64,000 nt of DNA. It comes from Pseudobacteriovorax antillogorgiicola. Its GTDB lineage: Bacteria; Bdellovibrionota_B; Oligoflexia; Oligoflexales; Oligoflexaceae. Shown piece by piece: positions 19,601-27,227 of this stretch (position 1 is the first letter of the stretch; each line of letters opens with the position of its first letter). A model generated the notes under the pieces. The model saw nothing but the letters and a program-made list of their open reading frames with translations, was not told the origin of the DNA and did no database searches. The DNA is taken from contig NZ_FWZT01000022.1 of assembly GCF_900177345.1 (NCBI RefSeq), forward strand, positions 1-64,000, given 5' to 3'. The position numbers and the translations under genes are program-made.

Positions 19601-20704
19601 CTCGTCATCAGCGAAGGCTATTCTTAAACCACCGAACTCCGCAGCATCCCCCGCATGGGTCGCCGTGCCATGAGCTTCAATCAGCCCCACATCACGAGTC
19701 GTATAGCCAGACATCTCATAGGCCCGAACTAAGGCTTTGCTTTGGCCTTCTGAAACCGGCGCGTAGACGCTCTTGGACTTTCCGTCCGATGATGTCCCAT
19801 AACCCTTGATTACCGCAAGAACCGTATCGCCGTCACGCTCAGCATCGGCGAGTCGCCTCAGAGCGACCATACCCACGCCCTCGCCGAGCATCGTGCCATC
19901 CGCTTTATCGGAAAACGGCCTGCAATCTCCGGACTTAGAGAGCGCCGGAGTTTTAGTAAAACACATGTACATCAGAATATCATTAAAGGCGTCAGCGCCC
20001 CCCGTGATCACCATGTCGGAATGTTTTAACTCAAGTTCTTGGATCGCCATGGTGATAGCCGCTAGACTACTGGCGCAGGCAGCATCTACCACGCAGTTGG
20101 TGCCACCAAGATCAAGGCGATTGGCAATTCTCCCTGCCACCACATTGCCAAGCAGACCAGGAAAGGTGCTCTCGGTCCATTCCGGGTAGTGATTCTCAAT
20201 GCTCTGGGCGATGGTTTGAACCTGAGGCTCTGCAAGGCCTGCCTCTCTCAAAGACTTTATCCAAATGGGCTTCTGCAACTTACTGCTCATTTGCCCTACA
20301 AGCTCCGTCGCAGCAGCAACCCCGAGGATAACGCTGGTGCGATCCCGCCCTAGGGAGCCTTTCTTTAAACTCGTCACACGATTCAAAATCGATCTAGCGA
20401 CGATAAGCGACAGCAACTGCACAGAGTCTGTGGCACTTAATAGCTTCGGTGGCAAGCCGAAAGCAATGGGGTCGAAGGGAGTATCGTCAACGAATCCCCC
20501 TCTTGTGGCCCATGTTTTTAATTCCTGGCTGGGTCCGTCATGGTAGTAATCTTCTTTGAGCCAATGACTTTGCGGAATGGGACCCAGCAAATCTTGGCCC
20601 TCTAGAATCTGTTGCCAAAATCGATCGCCATTTTCTGAACCTGGATAAATTGCATCAGTGCCTATCACTGCAATATCGCAGGATTGGGGTCGTTCTTTGC
20701 TCAT
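16613..20704 (-). CDS. pfaA: PUFA synthase PfaA: KS-MAT-ACP-ACP
   Basis: The zero-frame product has about 1363 residues. The ketosynthase has Cys211 (DAACASS), His346 (EAHGTAT) and His387 (QIGHTKA). The malonyl-CoA acyltransferase has VFPGQGSQ near 574 and Ser671 in GHSYGE, with His774. After a long Pro/Gln-rich linker (about 905-1160) come two acyl carrier domains, each with ESGLGIDSIKR; the phosphopantetheine Ser residues are about 1196 and 1310. Only two ACPs are present; marine systems carry five or more and myxobacterial ones three or more. KR and DH are absent from this frame. The start is the ATG at 20704, three bases after the pfaD stop, with AGGA upstream. The matching PPTase is not in the window. 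Confidence 0.92.
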   Translation of the reverse strand: MSKERPQSCDIAVIGTDAIYPGSENGDRFWQQILEGQDLLGPIPQSHWLKEDYYHDGPSQELKTWATRGGFVDDTPFDPIAFGLPPKLLSATDSVQLLSLIVARSILNRVTSLKKGSLGRDRTSVILGVAAATELVGQMSSKLQKPIWIKSLREAGLAEPQVQTIAQSIENHYPEWTESTFPGLLGNVVAGRIANRLDLGGTNCVVDAACASSLAAITMAIQELELKHSDMVITGGADAFNDILMYMCFTKTPALSKSGDCRPFSDKADGTMLGEGVGMVALRRLADAERDGDTVLAVIKGYGTSSDGKSKSVYAPVSEGQSKALVRAYEMSGYTTRDVGLIEAHGTATHAGDAAEFGGLRIAFADDESNDRSWCALGSVKSQIGHTKAAAGAASLIKVVQALHHKVLPPTIKVDKPNPKMNIEESPFYLNTEKRPWVSHPDQARRAGVSSFGFGGSNFHMTVEEYQGKHKALRIHHSLQELFLLSGSSISDIEDVLATWPTTLERSSIAYYGKQSQLSFDSSHQVRIGFLADTDNYGAKLSALKDALKTKDFGSLDDVFIGEGKVKGDVAFVFPGQGSQYLNMGNDLACEFEEALHVWDVARTLIGDEGAYIDERVFPKPVFSDEERKAQELALKDTSVAQPAIGLVSLGMLEILKTLGVTADHFAGHSYGELTALYAGGVLKKKDFVRISMERGRLMKQAAERPGAMSAVRLDGERCQQLLDRWQTGAVIANVNSPKQVVIAGSNESIEATEKHLKQEGVFFTRLPVATGFHSEIVADAAEPFKDFLSQFRFKSPKSKVYSNTLGKRFPKETQKIKQILANQLAKPVLFYDQLLEMYDAGARIFVEVGPSQVLSGLVRHSLPEDIHIITTDRKGRPGTQSFWQALGQLATLGIEVNFEELWSAYQVSEPEKHSAATLPVRGSNVGRLYPPQDLSEIPRPKLEAEAPAVAPPQTRHEPSIETQPVVQKGSKSSETQWGAALKALKTQPQNKKPVVENKNIDQAHEKSLNGASVSLVHEPSIVSPTGGEGMQQGSDRIMTMFEDMQNKMTDAHERFQDSMKNAHVEYMSQLTGSFKFLVQAQMGGGEATLLAERQPAHVLPMSREKVSGQETSQPEPVPRQQNTQPEKPIKAVEPQPVQESPVAAAPSQGANGTTAAQQESFVKDLLAVVSEKTGYPEDMLSLDMELESGLGIDSIKRVEILSALQDSYPQLADEDPAAMSALETMQDIIDFAMKSDTAREPGRAGASRGTLKTAAIESNGHSPAIASAETSSDGFVSDLLAIVSDKTGYPTEMLDMSMELESGLGIDSIKRVEILSALQEKYPQLESQDSNALAQLNTLEEIVQFSAQDGAKKKVEPAAVLH
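16640..16648 (-). other. A9 slippery run: candidate frameshift/slippage site in pfaA
   Basis: The coding strand reads GCT AAA AAA AAA GTC near the 3' end of pfaA. The zero frame ends eight codons after the run, at TAG. The -1 frame has a TAA that overlaps the 5' end of the run, then is open all the way through the KR-DH domains. A shift of -1 (or one extra A in the transcript) joins both parts into a protein of about 2100 residues. An SD-like AGGATGGAG lies just upstream, as at the E. coli dnaX frameshift site. A one-base assembly error in the homopolymer would look the same. Confidence 0.6.
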
Positions 20705-20707
20705 CAA

Positions 20708-22309
20708 TCAAATTCCTAAAACTTGGGGTGTAGGGAGAAACGCACGATTCGCTATATCATATCCAAAGCTACGAAGTTGCTGAGATCGAAATACGGCTGC
20801 TGCACCTTCCATAAGATTTAGAGCAACCTGATCGACACTCCGATTTTCTATAGCTTCTAGAAAACTACCAGCAACCCAGTCATTGAAAGCTCCCATTGCA
20901 GGACCACACCATATTTGATAATCCACTTGGCGGTCGGCCTGGCCTTGGATGGGCCATTGGCTCGACTTACCTAAGTACCAACGAAAGATGAGTGCCATTT
21001 TATATTTGGGATCAGTTTCAGCTTTCGCAAGCTGCCTGGGATCAATCTCTTCAAAGTAGCCCTCGGTCTGACGCCAAACATCATCCAGATCCATCCGAAA
21101 CACGGTTGCTTCAAGTTGCTTTCGGGTTGCACTGGGAATGTCCTCGATACTGTCATAGTCCCGATAAAGCTTGTAGAGCTGCGCGCCACGAGGAGCCATC
21201 ATCGTTCCTCGCTTTAAGACTTGTACTTTGACTCCCATTTGAAACATGTCTGCTGAAGGCGTCATGGTGATATCGGCGATTTGAGCCTTGCCCAGCATCT
21301 GTTTGGCATAATCTGAAATACCAGCTTCCACGGTGCTTTGATGCACAGACCCGATGACTACAAAGGCAGCTCCGAGGCTATAAGCTGCTGCGATTGCATT
21401 TGGAGTTCCTAAGCCTCCAGCAGCACCTAACCGAATTCTATCTTGATACTGATGCTGTTCAATAAGATGGTCTCGAACTTTTTGAATCGCAGGAAACAGA
21501 GAACCTAGGGGCCGATTATCAGTGTGTCCGCCGGAATCAGATTCGACGATTATATCTTCTGCAACAGGTACCATTCGTCCCAATGCAGCTTCTTCCTCAG
21601 TTATCAATCCTTGCCTCTTCAAGTCATCAATGATGGCTTGAGGGGCTGGGGATAAGAATTGTCTGGCCACTTCAGTTCGCGAGACTTTGGCGAACACCCG
21701 GTTGCCTCGTTCAACTTGATCTCCGTTCTTGCGCAAGCCTTTAAGAGCGTAGTAGACAATGCTAGGTGTCATCTTCATAAATGCTGAGGCCGAAACCTTC
21801 TTCACTCCATGTTTCAGATAGAGTTCCACAACTTGGGTTTCCAACTGCGGATGCTCGGGAGTATGAATCAGGTTCGCACCGAAAGGCAGGCCTTGAGGCT
21901 CAAGTGAATCTTTGATTTTTGTGATCTCTTGCTCAACGACAGAAAGGCTTAAGCCCGCTGCCCCAAAAAAACCCATCATCCCGATTTTTGCCAGCTTGAT
22001 CACTAAGTCAGCAGAAGCGATACCCCGAGCCATCGCACCACCGACATAGGCAAACCTTGTGCCATGCACCTGCTGAAACGAGCGATCCCCAAGCCACTCT
22101 GGAAAGGATGGCGGTAAACTTGCCACCTTCTCCAAACGAGAGGACCCATCACCAAGCTTTGGCTCTGACACGGGAAGAATCCCAATCATATTAGTGTTGT
22201 GATCCCAAATAACAGAGCAGGCTTCACGATGAAACCCTGGTGATAGAGAAGAGCTGGGCCCTCCAAAGTCGAGTAGAGGTTGATACTGAGAATCGACAAA
22301 GCAGGTCAT
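20708..22309 (-). CDS. pfaD: PUFA synthase enoyl reductase PfaD
   Basis: The protein is the FMN-dependent trans-acting enoyl reductase of PUFA synthases, related to 2-nitropropane dioxygenases. It shows the PfaD hallmarks AYVGGAMARGIAS, GFFGAAGLS, ESDSGGHTDNRPL, LGAAGGLGTP and the C-terminal IWCGPAMGAFNDW. Length (about 533 residues) is typical. I chose the ATG at 22309, with GGAG about ten bases upstream, over an in-frame TTG five codons earlier. It is the first gene of the operon, as in myxobacterial pfa1-pfa2-pfa3 clusters, and its stop abuts pfaA. Confidence 0.93.
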   Translation of the reverse strand: MTCFVDSQYQPLLDFGGPSSSLSPGFHREACSVIWDHNTNMIGILPVSEPKLGDGSSRLEKVASLPPSFPEWLGDRSFQQVHGTRFAYVGGAMARGIASADLVIKLAKIGMMGFFGAAGLSLSVVEQEITKIKDSLEPQGLPFGANLIHTPEHPQLETQVVELYLKHGVKKVSASAFMKMTPSIVYYALKGLRKNGDQVERGNRVFAKVSRTEVARQFLSPAPQAIIDDLKRQGLITEEEAALGRMVPVAEDIIVESDSGGHTDNRPLGSLFPAIQKVRDHLIEQHQYQDRIRLGAAGGLGTPNAIAAAYSLGAAFVVIGSVHQSTVEAGISDYAKQMLGKAQIADITMTPSADMFQMGVKVQVLKRGTMMAPRGAQLYKLYRDYDSIEDIPSATRKQLEATVFRMDLDDVWRQTEGYFEEIDPRQLAKAETDPKYKMALIFRWYLGKSSQWPIQGQADRQVDYQIWCGPAMGAFNDWVAGSFLEAIENRSVDQVALNLMEGAAAVFRSQQLRSFGYDIANRAFLPTPQVLGI

Positions 22310-22913
22310 AATTCGTAGCTCCAAGGCAAGTAGGGGTGATGCAGCTTTCCACAGGTTCGTTGTTATATGATGAAAGACATTAACAAGAGCTGAGGCATAA
22401 GCGGAAGCCCCCTTAGTGCGAAGTATCCCTTCGAAGGGGTATCTTCAGGGACAAATCGCTTACCTGGAAATGATTTTGGTCATTTGTATTATTTTTGTAA
22501 TTGTGAGAGGTAAAGTTAGAGTAAAGAAAATATCTGAGTCATAGAGCTTAGTGCGTCCGCAAATGCTTTCTAGGGATGTCCTTTTCGTTACCCTTCTACG
22601 GAAGAAATTGACTCCCGTGAACTTGCTATCTCCAGACCATTAGTGCGTTTGAGTCAATGAGGACCTACTTTGCAAGTATACCCAAGACCAACACAGAGAT
22701 TAGTATTATCGAGATCTTATCATCGGATGCCCGAGGTTTGGAAGGATGGTAGAGCTTAGCCGTGCTCCAAGTCACCCAAATTAACAAAACCAGAATGCTT
22801 CTAAACCATCAATTCGTGGTCCCTATTCTGTGCTAAAAATTTCCTTTCATTGTTCTAAAATTCCCACCGATGGCAGCTGTAATTGAACACCAACCTCAAA
22901 GGATACGTGTATC
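22310..22913. other. Divergent intergenic region upstream of pfa operon
   Basis: About 600 bp between pfaD (leftward) and the receiver-domain gene (rightward). An imperfect palindrome lies at 22420-22446 (outer GAAG/CTTC, inner TCCCTT/AAGGGG, with a 3-base mismatch), a possible operator or leader hairpin for the pfa operon. On the minus strand a TATAAC sequence precedes pfaD without a well-spaced -35. No further gene is supported. Confidence 0.4.
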
Positions 22914-23282
22914 ATGAAAGCTCTGATTATAGACGACAGCCCCACGATCTGCACCGTAGTAGAGTATCTTCTCCGCCACCAAGGGTGGGACTGCGAGGTT
23001 GCCCATTCCGCGAAGCACGGTATGGAGCTTCTGAGTTCTGATGGCCACCAGATAGATCTGGTAATTGTCGACCATACCCTCAATCATATCGATGGATTAT
23101 CGGTTTTAGAAGAGTATCGTAAGCAGGGTCGCAGCACCAGAAGCATACTCCTTTCGCAAGATGATCGCGATAGCATCGTCGGCCGGGCCCAGGATCTGGG
23201 AGCAACCTGTTGGGTTCATAAGCCTTTATCGCTAGACAACATGAAAAAGGCAATCGAGTATTCTTTGAACACGAAGTTTTAG
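22914..23282 (+). CDS. Single-domain response regulator (CheY-like receiver)
   Basis: The 122-residue protein is a lone receiver domain. Asp7-Asp8 form the acidic pocket, Asp53 in IVDHTL is the phosphoacceptor, Ser81 replaces the usual Thr, and Lys103 in VHKP is the conserved Lys. There is no output domain, so it acts by binding partners or relaying phosphate. AAAGGA lies about eleven bases before the ATG. No histidine kinase is adjacent. It is divergent from the pfa operon; a regulatory link is possible but unsupported. Confidence 0.85.
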   Translation: MKALIIDDSPTICTVVEYLLRHQGWDCEVAHSAKHGMELLSSDGHQIDLVIVDHTLNHIDGLSVLEEYRKQGRSTRSILLSQDDRDSIVGRAQDLGATCWVHKPLSLDNMKKAIEYSLNTKF

Positions 23283-23381
23283 ATTTTTGCTAAGATTTCT
23301 AGGTGGCTAGCGAAGTACCTAAAGCTTCGCGTCCAGAATCCGAGCAATGGATTGTATGAGGATTTTGACTAGAGGTTCATC

Positions 23382-23663
23382 ATGAAATTCTTCTCCTCAC
23401 TCGTCGTCGGTTTAAGCCTAGTCGGCTGTGCCCATCAATCTTCCATGAGTGCAAGGTCCTACTCTGGCCCCCACGAAGAGCTTGGTCCGGTCTTAGAAAG
23501 GGAATCTCAATTGTACCAAAGCGGCTCCCACTGCGACCCACACCGCATTTATGGTGAAACCAATCAGGTTTTCGGGCCTTTTTCGGTGATCGGTTTCGAA
23601 AGAAGCTTTGGTAGTAGCAGCAGCAAAACTAAAGTAGTTGCCGAATATCATTGTGCACCATAG
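23382..23663 (+). CDS. Small lipoprotein of unknown function
   Basis: The 93-residue protein has a lipoprotein signal (MKFFSSLVVGLSLVGC) with Cys at 16 and a polar mature part containing two further Cys (SHCDPHR and the C-terminal YHCAP), possibly disulfide-bonded. AGAGG lies about eight bases before the ATG. No family is recognised. Confidence 0.65.
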   Translation: MKFFSSLVVGLSLVGCAHQSSMSARSYSGPHEELGPVLERESQLYQSGSHCDPHRIYGETNQVFGPFSVIGFERSFGSSSSKTKVVAEYHCAP

Positions 23664-23675
23664 TCTGGGATAAGC

Positions 23676-23708
23676 GAAAGCACGACCATCTTATTTGGGA
23701 GTGCTTTC
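23676..23708. terminator. Stem-loop after small lipoprotein gene
   Basis: A perfect 8-bp stem (GAAAGCAC/GTGCTTTC) with a 17-base loop lies between the lipoprotein stop and the SDR gene. There is no run of T after it, so termination is only plausible. Confidence 0.35.
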
Positions 23709-23741
23709 CTTGGCATAAACTCTGGAGCAATGGAGTACGCG

Positions 23742-24701
23742 ATGGCAAAACCTTTGATGTGTGACCCAAGCCTTTTTAAAAAAGACCTCAGCAAGCAAGT
23801 CTATATTGTTACTGGTGCAAACTCGGGAATTGGCCTTGTTACAGCCCAGCAGCTGGCAAAGCAAAACGGACAAGTTGTATTCGCCTGTCGGCGGACGGAA
23901 GAGGCTGAAAAAGAAATCGCCCAACTTGCTGCACAAGGCCTACCGAAGGCGAACATGCGCGCACTGAGCTTGGACTTGGGAGATCTCAGCTCCGTTCGCT
24001 CCTTTGTGAAGGAGTTTCTCAGCCACTACGATCAACTTCACGGCCTTGTGAATAACGCCGGGGTTATGAACACGCCGCTTTCCCGCACTAAAGATGGCTT
24101 CGAAATGCAATTTGGAATCAACCACTGCGGTCATTTCCTTCTAAGCCACCTGCTTCTCGACACCCTGAAAAAGTCGAGCCCCGCGCGGATCGTCAACGTA
24201 TCCAGCTGCTTTCATGACAAGGCCATGGGAAAAACAGGCTTTATACATTTTGATGATCTAAATTTCGAGAAAGCCTCTTACAATGGATGGGAGGCTTATG
24301 CCCAATCCAAATTAGCAAACTTGCTCCATGCCAAAGAACTTGCCAAACGCTTGCAAGGAACAGATGTGATCGCGGTGAGCGTGCACCCTGGTTGGGTTCG
24401 AACCAACCTCGCCAAACACTCCATGCCTCTTTGGGTTCAGAATATAATTCTAAAGCCAATCTTTCGGCTGATGGGAATGATCGAGCCATGGGAAGGCGCT
24501 CAAACAACACTCCATTGCCTGCTAGCAGATGACATCAAGCAGCATAACGGCGCTTACTTTAGTCAAACCGGCACCTATCGCAACCCTCGTCTCAACAAAG
24601 GGGGTTGGCCACTGACCTCACCCAATGAGCATGCGAATGACCAGGGAGCAGCAGCCAAACTTTACGAAGAAACTGCGCGACTGGTGGGTGCTAGTACGTG
24701 A
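23742..24701 (+). CDS. Short-chain dehydrogenase/reductase (retinol dehydrogenase/WWOX type)
   Basis: This is an NAD(P)-dependent SDR with TGANSGIG (cofactor loop), LVNNAGVM, the catalytic Ser in VNVSSC and the catalytic YAQSK. The insert FDDLNFEKASYNGW and the HPGWVRTNL segment are typical of the RDH/WWOX-like subgroup that acts on retinoid, steroid or lipid carbonyls. The exact substrate is not deducible. I take the ATG at 23742 (GGAG six bases upstream) rather than the one at 23730. The stop overlaps the following GTG start (GTGA), so the two genes are translationally coupled. Confidence 0.85.
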   Translation: MAKPLMCDPSLFKKDLSKQVYIVTGANSGIGLVTAQQLAKQNGQVVFACRRTEEAEKEIAQLAAQGLPKANMRALSLDLGDLSSVRSFVKEFLSHYDQLHGLVNNAGVMNTPLSRTKDGFEMQFGINHCGHFLLSHLLLDTLKKSSPARIVNVSSCFHDKAMGKTGFIHFDDLNFEKASYNGWEAYAQSKLANLLHAKELAKRLQGTDVIAVSVHPGWVRTNLAKHSMPLWVQNIILKPIFRLMGMIEPWEGAQTTLHCLLADDIKQHNGAYFSQTGTYRNPRLNKGGWPLTSPNEHANDQGAAAKLYEETARLVGAST

Positions 24702-25162
24702 TAACACCCCGGCGAGGTATCTTACTCTACCTCGCCCTCATCCTAGGATTGCTGATTTTTCGCTGGCTGATGACACCATCATTTATCTGGCCACTGGAAG
24801 ACTTTGTGGTTTCGTCAAAGTACAACAGCTTTCGTAGCCTTTGGACAAGACATAAGGGTATCGATCTTCAGGCTCCAGCAGGAACTCCTGTATTAGCCAT
24901 CGGTGATGGAGTGGTCGTATTTTCCGGTATTCAAAAAGGCTACGGTAAATTAGTGATCATTCAACAGGATCATTATCAGGTATTGTATGGCCACCTAAAA
25001 GAAATCAACGTTGCAATGGATCAAGATATTAACAAAGGAGATACCATAGGGTTCGTTGGACAAACAGGGAACGCAAGCAGCGCCCATCTGCATCTAGAAA
25101 TTCGGGATCCTCACAACGGCCCTATCAATCCCCTGAATGTACTCCCTACTCCACTTCGTTGA
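24698..25162 (+). CDS. M23 family metallopeptidase (LytM domain), membrane-anchored
   Basis: The 154-residue protein begins with an N-terminal hydrophobic helix (about 7-26) that anchors it to the inner membrane or serves as a signal. A compact LytM/M23 domain follows, with zinc ligands in HKGID and the HLHLEI motif, typical of peptidoglycan endopeptidases. The metal motifs appear complete, so it is probably active rather than a degenerate activator. The start is GTG, overlapping the SDR stop. The gene ends directly against the stop of the convergent gene. Confidence 0.85.
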   Translation: MITPRRGILLYLALILGLLIFRWLMTPSFIWPLEDFVVSSKYNSFRSLWTRHKGIDLQAPAGTPVLAIGDGVVVFSGIQKGYGKLVIIQQDHYQVLYGHLKEINVAMDQDINKGDTIGFVGQTGNASSAHLHLEIRDPHNGPINPLNVLPTPLR

Positions 25163-25618
25163 CTACGAGACTTTCTTTAAGTTTAAACGGATGGGCATCA
25201 TTGATGCTTCAAAGTGGACTGCCATCAAATCTACGATAGTCCCTTTGATGTCAAACTGAAATGTGACCCATCCATTTTTAGATAGACCCTTTGCTTTAGC
25301 AAAACCCTCATCAGCATTGACCTCAACAACCCTCAGAGTCAAGCCATCGAAAGCAATGCTTTCGTGTAAGATCATATAGCGCTCTGACAGTAAGGAAGTG
25401 GGATCGACTTCATAACTATCATCAAAGCGATAAGTTCCAACCAACCAAGATTTAGCCTTCCCCCGAACCGTGAGTTGACCTCTACTGTCAATCGTGTAGT
25501 GAGCCTTTCCTACCGCTCGTAGCGAGTTTTTAGCTAAGACCATAGTTCCTTGCTTGACTGACGCAACAGTAGAACTACTTAAAAACATCATGACAAAAAG
25601 CAGAATGATTTTTTGCAT
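25163..25618 (-). CDS. Secreted protein of unknown function
   Basis: The 151-residue protein has a clear signal peptide (MQKIILLFVMMFLSSSTVAS) and a mostly beta-strand mature sequence with no Cys. An excellent ribosome site (AGGAGGTGA) precedes the ATG, arguing it is real. The region VGTYRFDDSYEVDPTSLL followed by strand-like segments recalls small periplasmic beta-barrels such as YceI, but no diagnostic motif was seen. Its stop abuts that of the convergent M23 gene with no gap. Confidence 0.7.
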   Translation of the reverse strand: MQKIILLFVMMFLSSSTVASVKQGTMVLAKNSLRAVGKAHYTIDSRGQLTVRGKAKSWLVGTYRFDDSYEVDPTSLLSERYMILHESIAFDGLTLRVVEVNADEGFAKAKGLSKNGWVTFQFDIKGTIVDLMAVHFEASMMPIRLNLKKVS

Positions 25619-25975
25619 ATGTCACCTCCTCGCTGTGAAACATGCAATGAACCTACCAAGCCATGTCTTTGAAACAATTGTGAGTTTATCCAGTCTGCTC
25701 TAGACTTTTCTCCATAGGTGTAACCTCTAGGACACTGTTACGGTGGATTTAGATACCACTCAATACTGCATGGTGGGGGTTTTATTGTTACTGGGCAGTA
25801 AAGTTTGAGAGACTGCTGACGGGTGTTCAACGCACCTACCCAAAATCGCGATTCATTTTTTCTAAATAGGCTCGACAGGATCTTCGAAGGATTTATACTG
25901 TCCCATCATATTCTCTTTACAAATCATCTTTACAGTGTGGCAATCATTCAAATCGCCACTACAAAGGATTGTCTC
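25619..25975. other. Divergent intergenic region upstream of phoX
   Basis: It should hold promoters for the leftward secreted protein and the rightward PhoX gene. A GTAAC/GTTAC inverted pair around 25720-25740 is short. No convincing pho box (two CTGTCAT-like half-sites at 11-bp spacing) was found. Confidence 0.35.
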
Positions 25976-27172
25976 ATGAACGATAATCGCTCGTCTTTGG
26001 ATCGTCGCAGTTTTCTGTCTGGATCAGTATCATCCATGGGCGTGTTGAGCCTTGGAACCACTTTCACTTCAATGGCATCAGCAAACCCATGGTTTGAAAC
26101 TGCATCACTGAAATCCATCGGCGCATTACAACGCCCTGACAGCAATGGCATTCGCTTACCTGAAGGCTTCACATCCCGGCAAGTAGCAAACTCAGGCTCC
26201 ACAGTTCGTCGGGACGATGGTTCGTCTACCGGCTACCGTTGGCACGATGCTCCGGACGGAGGCGCTGTGTTTGGAGTTTCTGATGGAGGCTGGATCTATA
26301 CATCAAACTCGGAAACAAGTTCCAATGGGGGGGCGGGAGCCCTAAGGTTTAATGGCAAAGGTGATCTCATCGATGCCTACTCTATTTTGAGTGGCACCGA
26401 TCGTAACTGTGCAGGCGGTCCCACTCCTTGGGGAACCTGGTTATCCTGCGAAGAAACCAGTCGCGGCCAAGTCTATGAATGCGATGTATTTGGTCGCGGC
26501 GCTAGCTTACGTCGAGGTCTTGGAACCTTTAAGCATGAAGCTGTTGCCATCGACCCTGCAGCCAACCAAGCGTACCTCACGGAAGATACCGGTGATGGTT
26601 GCTTCTATCGCTACACCCCCAGCTCCATTTCCAATGGTGTGATGAACTTGGATCAAGGGCTTCTTGAAGTTGCTATCGTCGATGGTCGCGGAAACGTCGA
26701 CTGGGCCGAGATTTCAAACCCCAACCCCAGCAGTCGCCAAACGGCCACTCGCTACCAGGTACGTAGCGCTACGGAGTTTGATGGCGGAGAAGGCATCTGG
26801 TATCATGATGGTGATGTTTATTTCACCACGAAAGGTGATAATCGCGTCTGGCGCTACAACATCCAAAGCCGCACTATCGGAATCACCTACGATCGACGCA
26901 GCTCTTCAAACCCCATCCTAAGTGGTGTAGACAATGTTACCGTAACCAGCGATGGTCATGTTCTTGTTGCAGAAGATGGCGGCGATATGCAGATCGTGGT
27001 CCTCGGGCCTTATGGAGATGTCTATCCACTTCTGCAAATAGTTAATGAGAGTTATTCTGAAATTACCGGCCCGGCAATCACCCCAAGTGGTGATCGGATG
27101 TACTTTAGTTCTCAGCGTGGTGGCACACGACGGGATGGAGCTACCTACGAAATTCTAGGCAAGTTTGGCTAG
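25976..27172 (+). CDS. phoX: PhoX-family (DUF839) alkaline phosphatase, Tat-exported
   Basis: The start at 25976 has AAAGGA upstream and gives a twin-arginine signal (DRRSFLSG), meaning folded export with bound metal, as expected for PhoX. The mature part carries family motifs PWGTWLSCEET, FKHEAVAIDP and YLTEDTGDGCFYRY, and late in the chain a beta-propeller blade with VTVTSDGHVLVAEDGGD. PhoX enzymes are Ca/Fe-dependent phosphomonoesterases that scavenge phosphate. At about 398 residues it is shorter than classical PhoX, so it belongs to the compact DUF839 branch; its substrate is not certain. Confidence 0.8.
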   Translation: MNDNRSSLDRRSFLSGSVSSMGVLSLGTTFTSMASANPWFETASLKSIGALQRPDSNGIRLPEGFTSRQVANSGSTVRRDDGSSTGYRWHDAPDGGAVFGVSDGGWIYTSNSETSSNGGAGALRFNGKGDLIDAYSILSGTDRNCAGGPTPWGTWLSCEETSRGQVYECDVFGRGASLRRGLGTFKHEAVAIDPAANQAYLTEDTGDGCFYRYTPSSISNGVMNLDQGLLEVAIVDGRGNVDWAEISNPNPSSRQTATRYQVRSATEFDGGEGIWYHDGDVYFTTKGDNRVWRYNIQSRTIGITYDRRSSSNPILSGVDNVTVTSDGHVLVAEDGGDMQIVVLGPYGDVYPLLQIVNESYSEITGPAITPSGDRMYFSSQRGGTRRDGATYEILGKFG

Positions 27173-27187
27173 AAGGATTAAAAAAGA

Positions 27188-27214
27188 GGTGCAGGTCAGT
27201 TTTGAACCTGCACC
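27188..27214. terminator. Bidirectional intrinsic terminator
   Basis: A perfect 9-bp stem (GGTGCAGGT/ACCTGCACC) with a 9-base loop lies between the convergent phoX and GT39 genes. On the minus strand it is followed by CTTTTTT, so it is a strong terminator for the leftward gene. The plus side lacks a good T-tract. Confidence 0.75.
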
Positions 27215-27227
27215 CTACCACTTGAGT

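Noticed and set aside
25619-25975. Pho box before phoX
   Set aside because: Only a single CTGTTACG-like half-site; no second half at 11-bp spacing.
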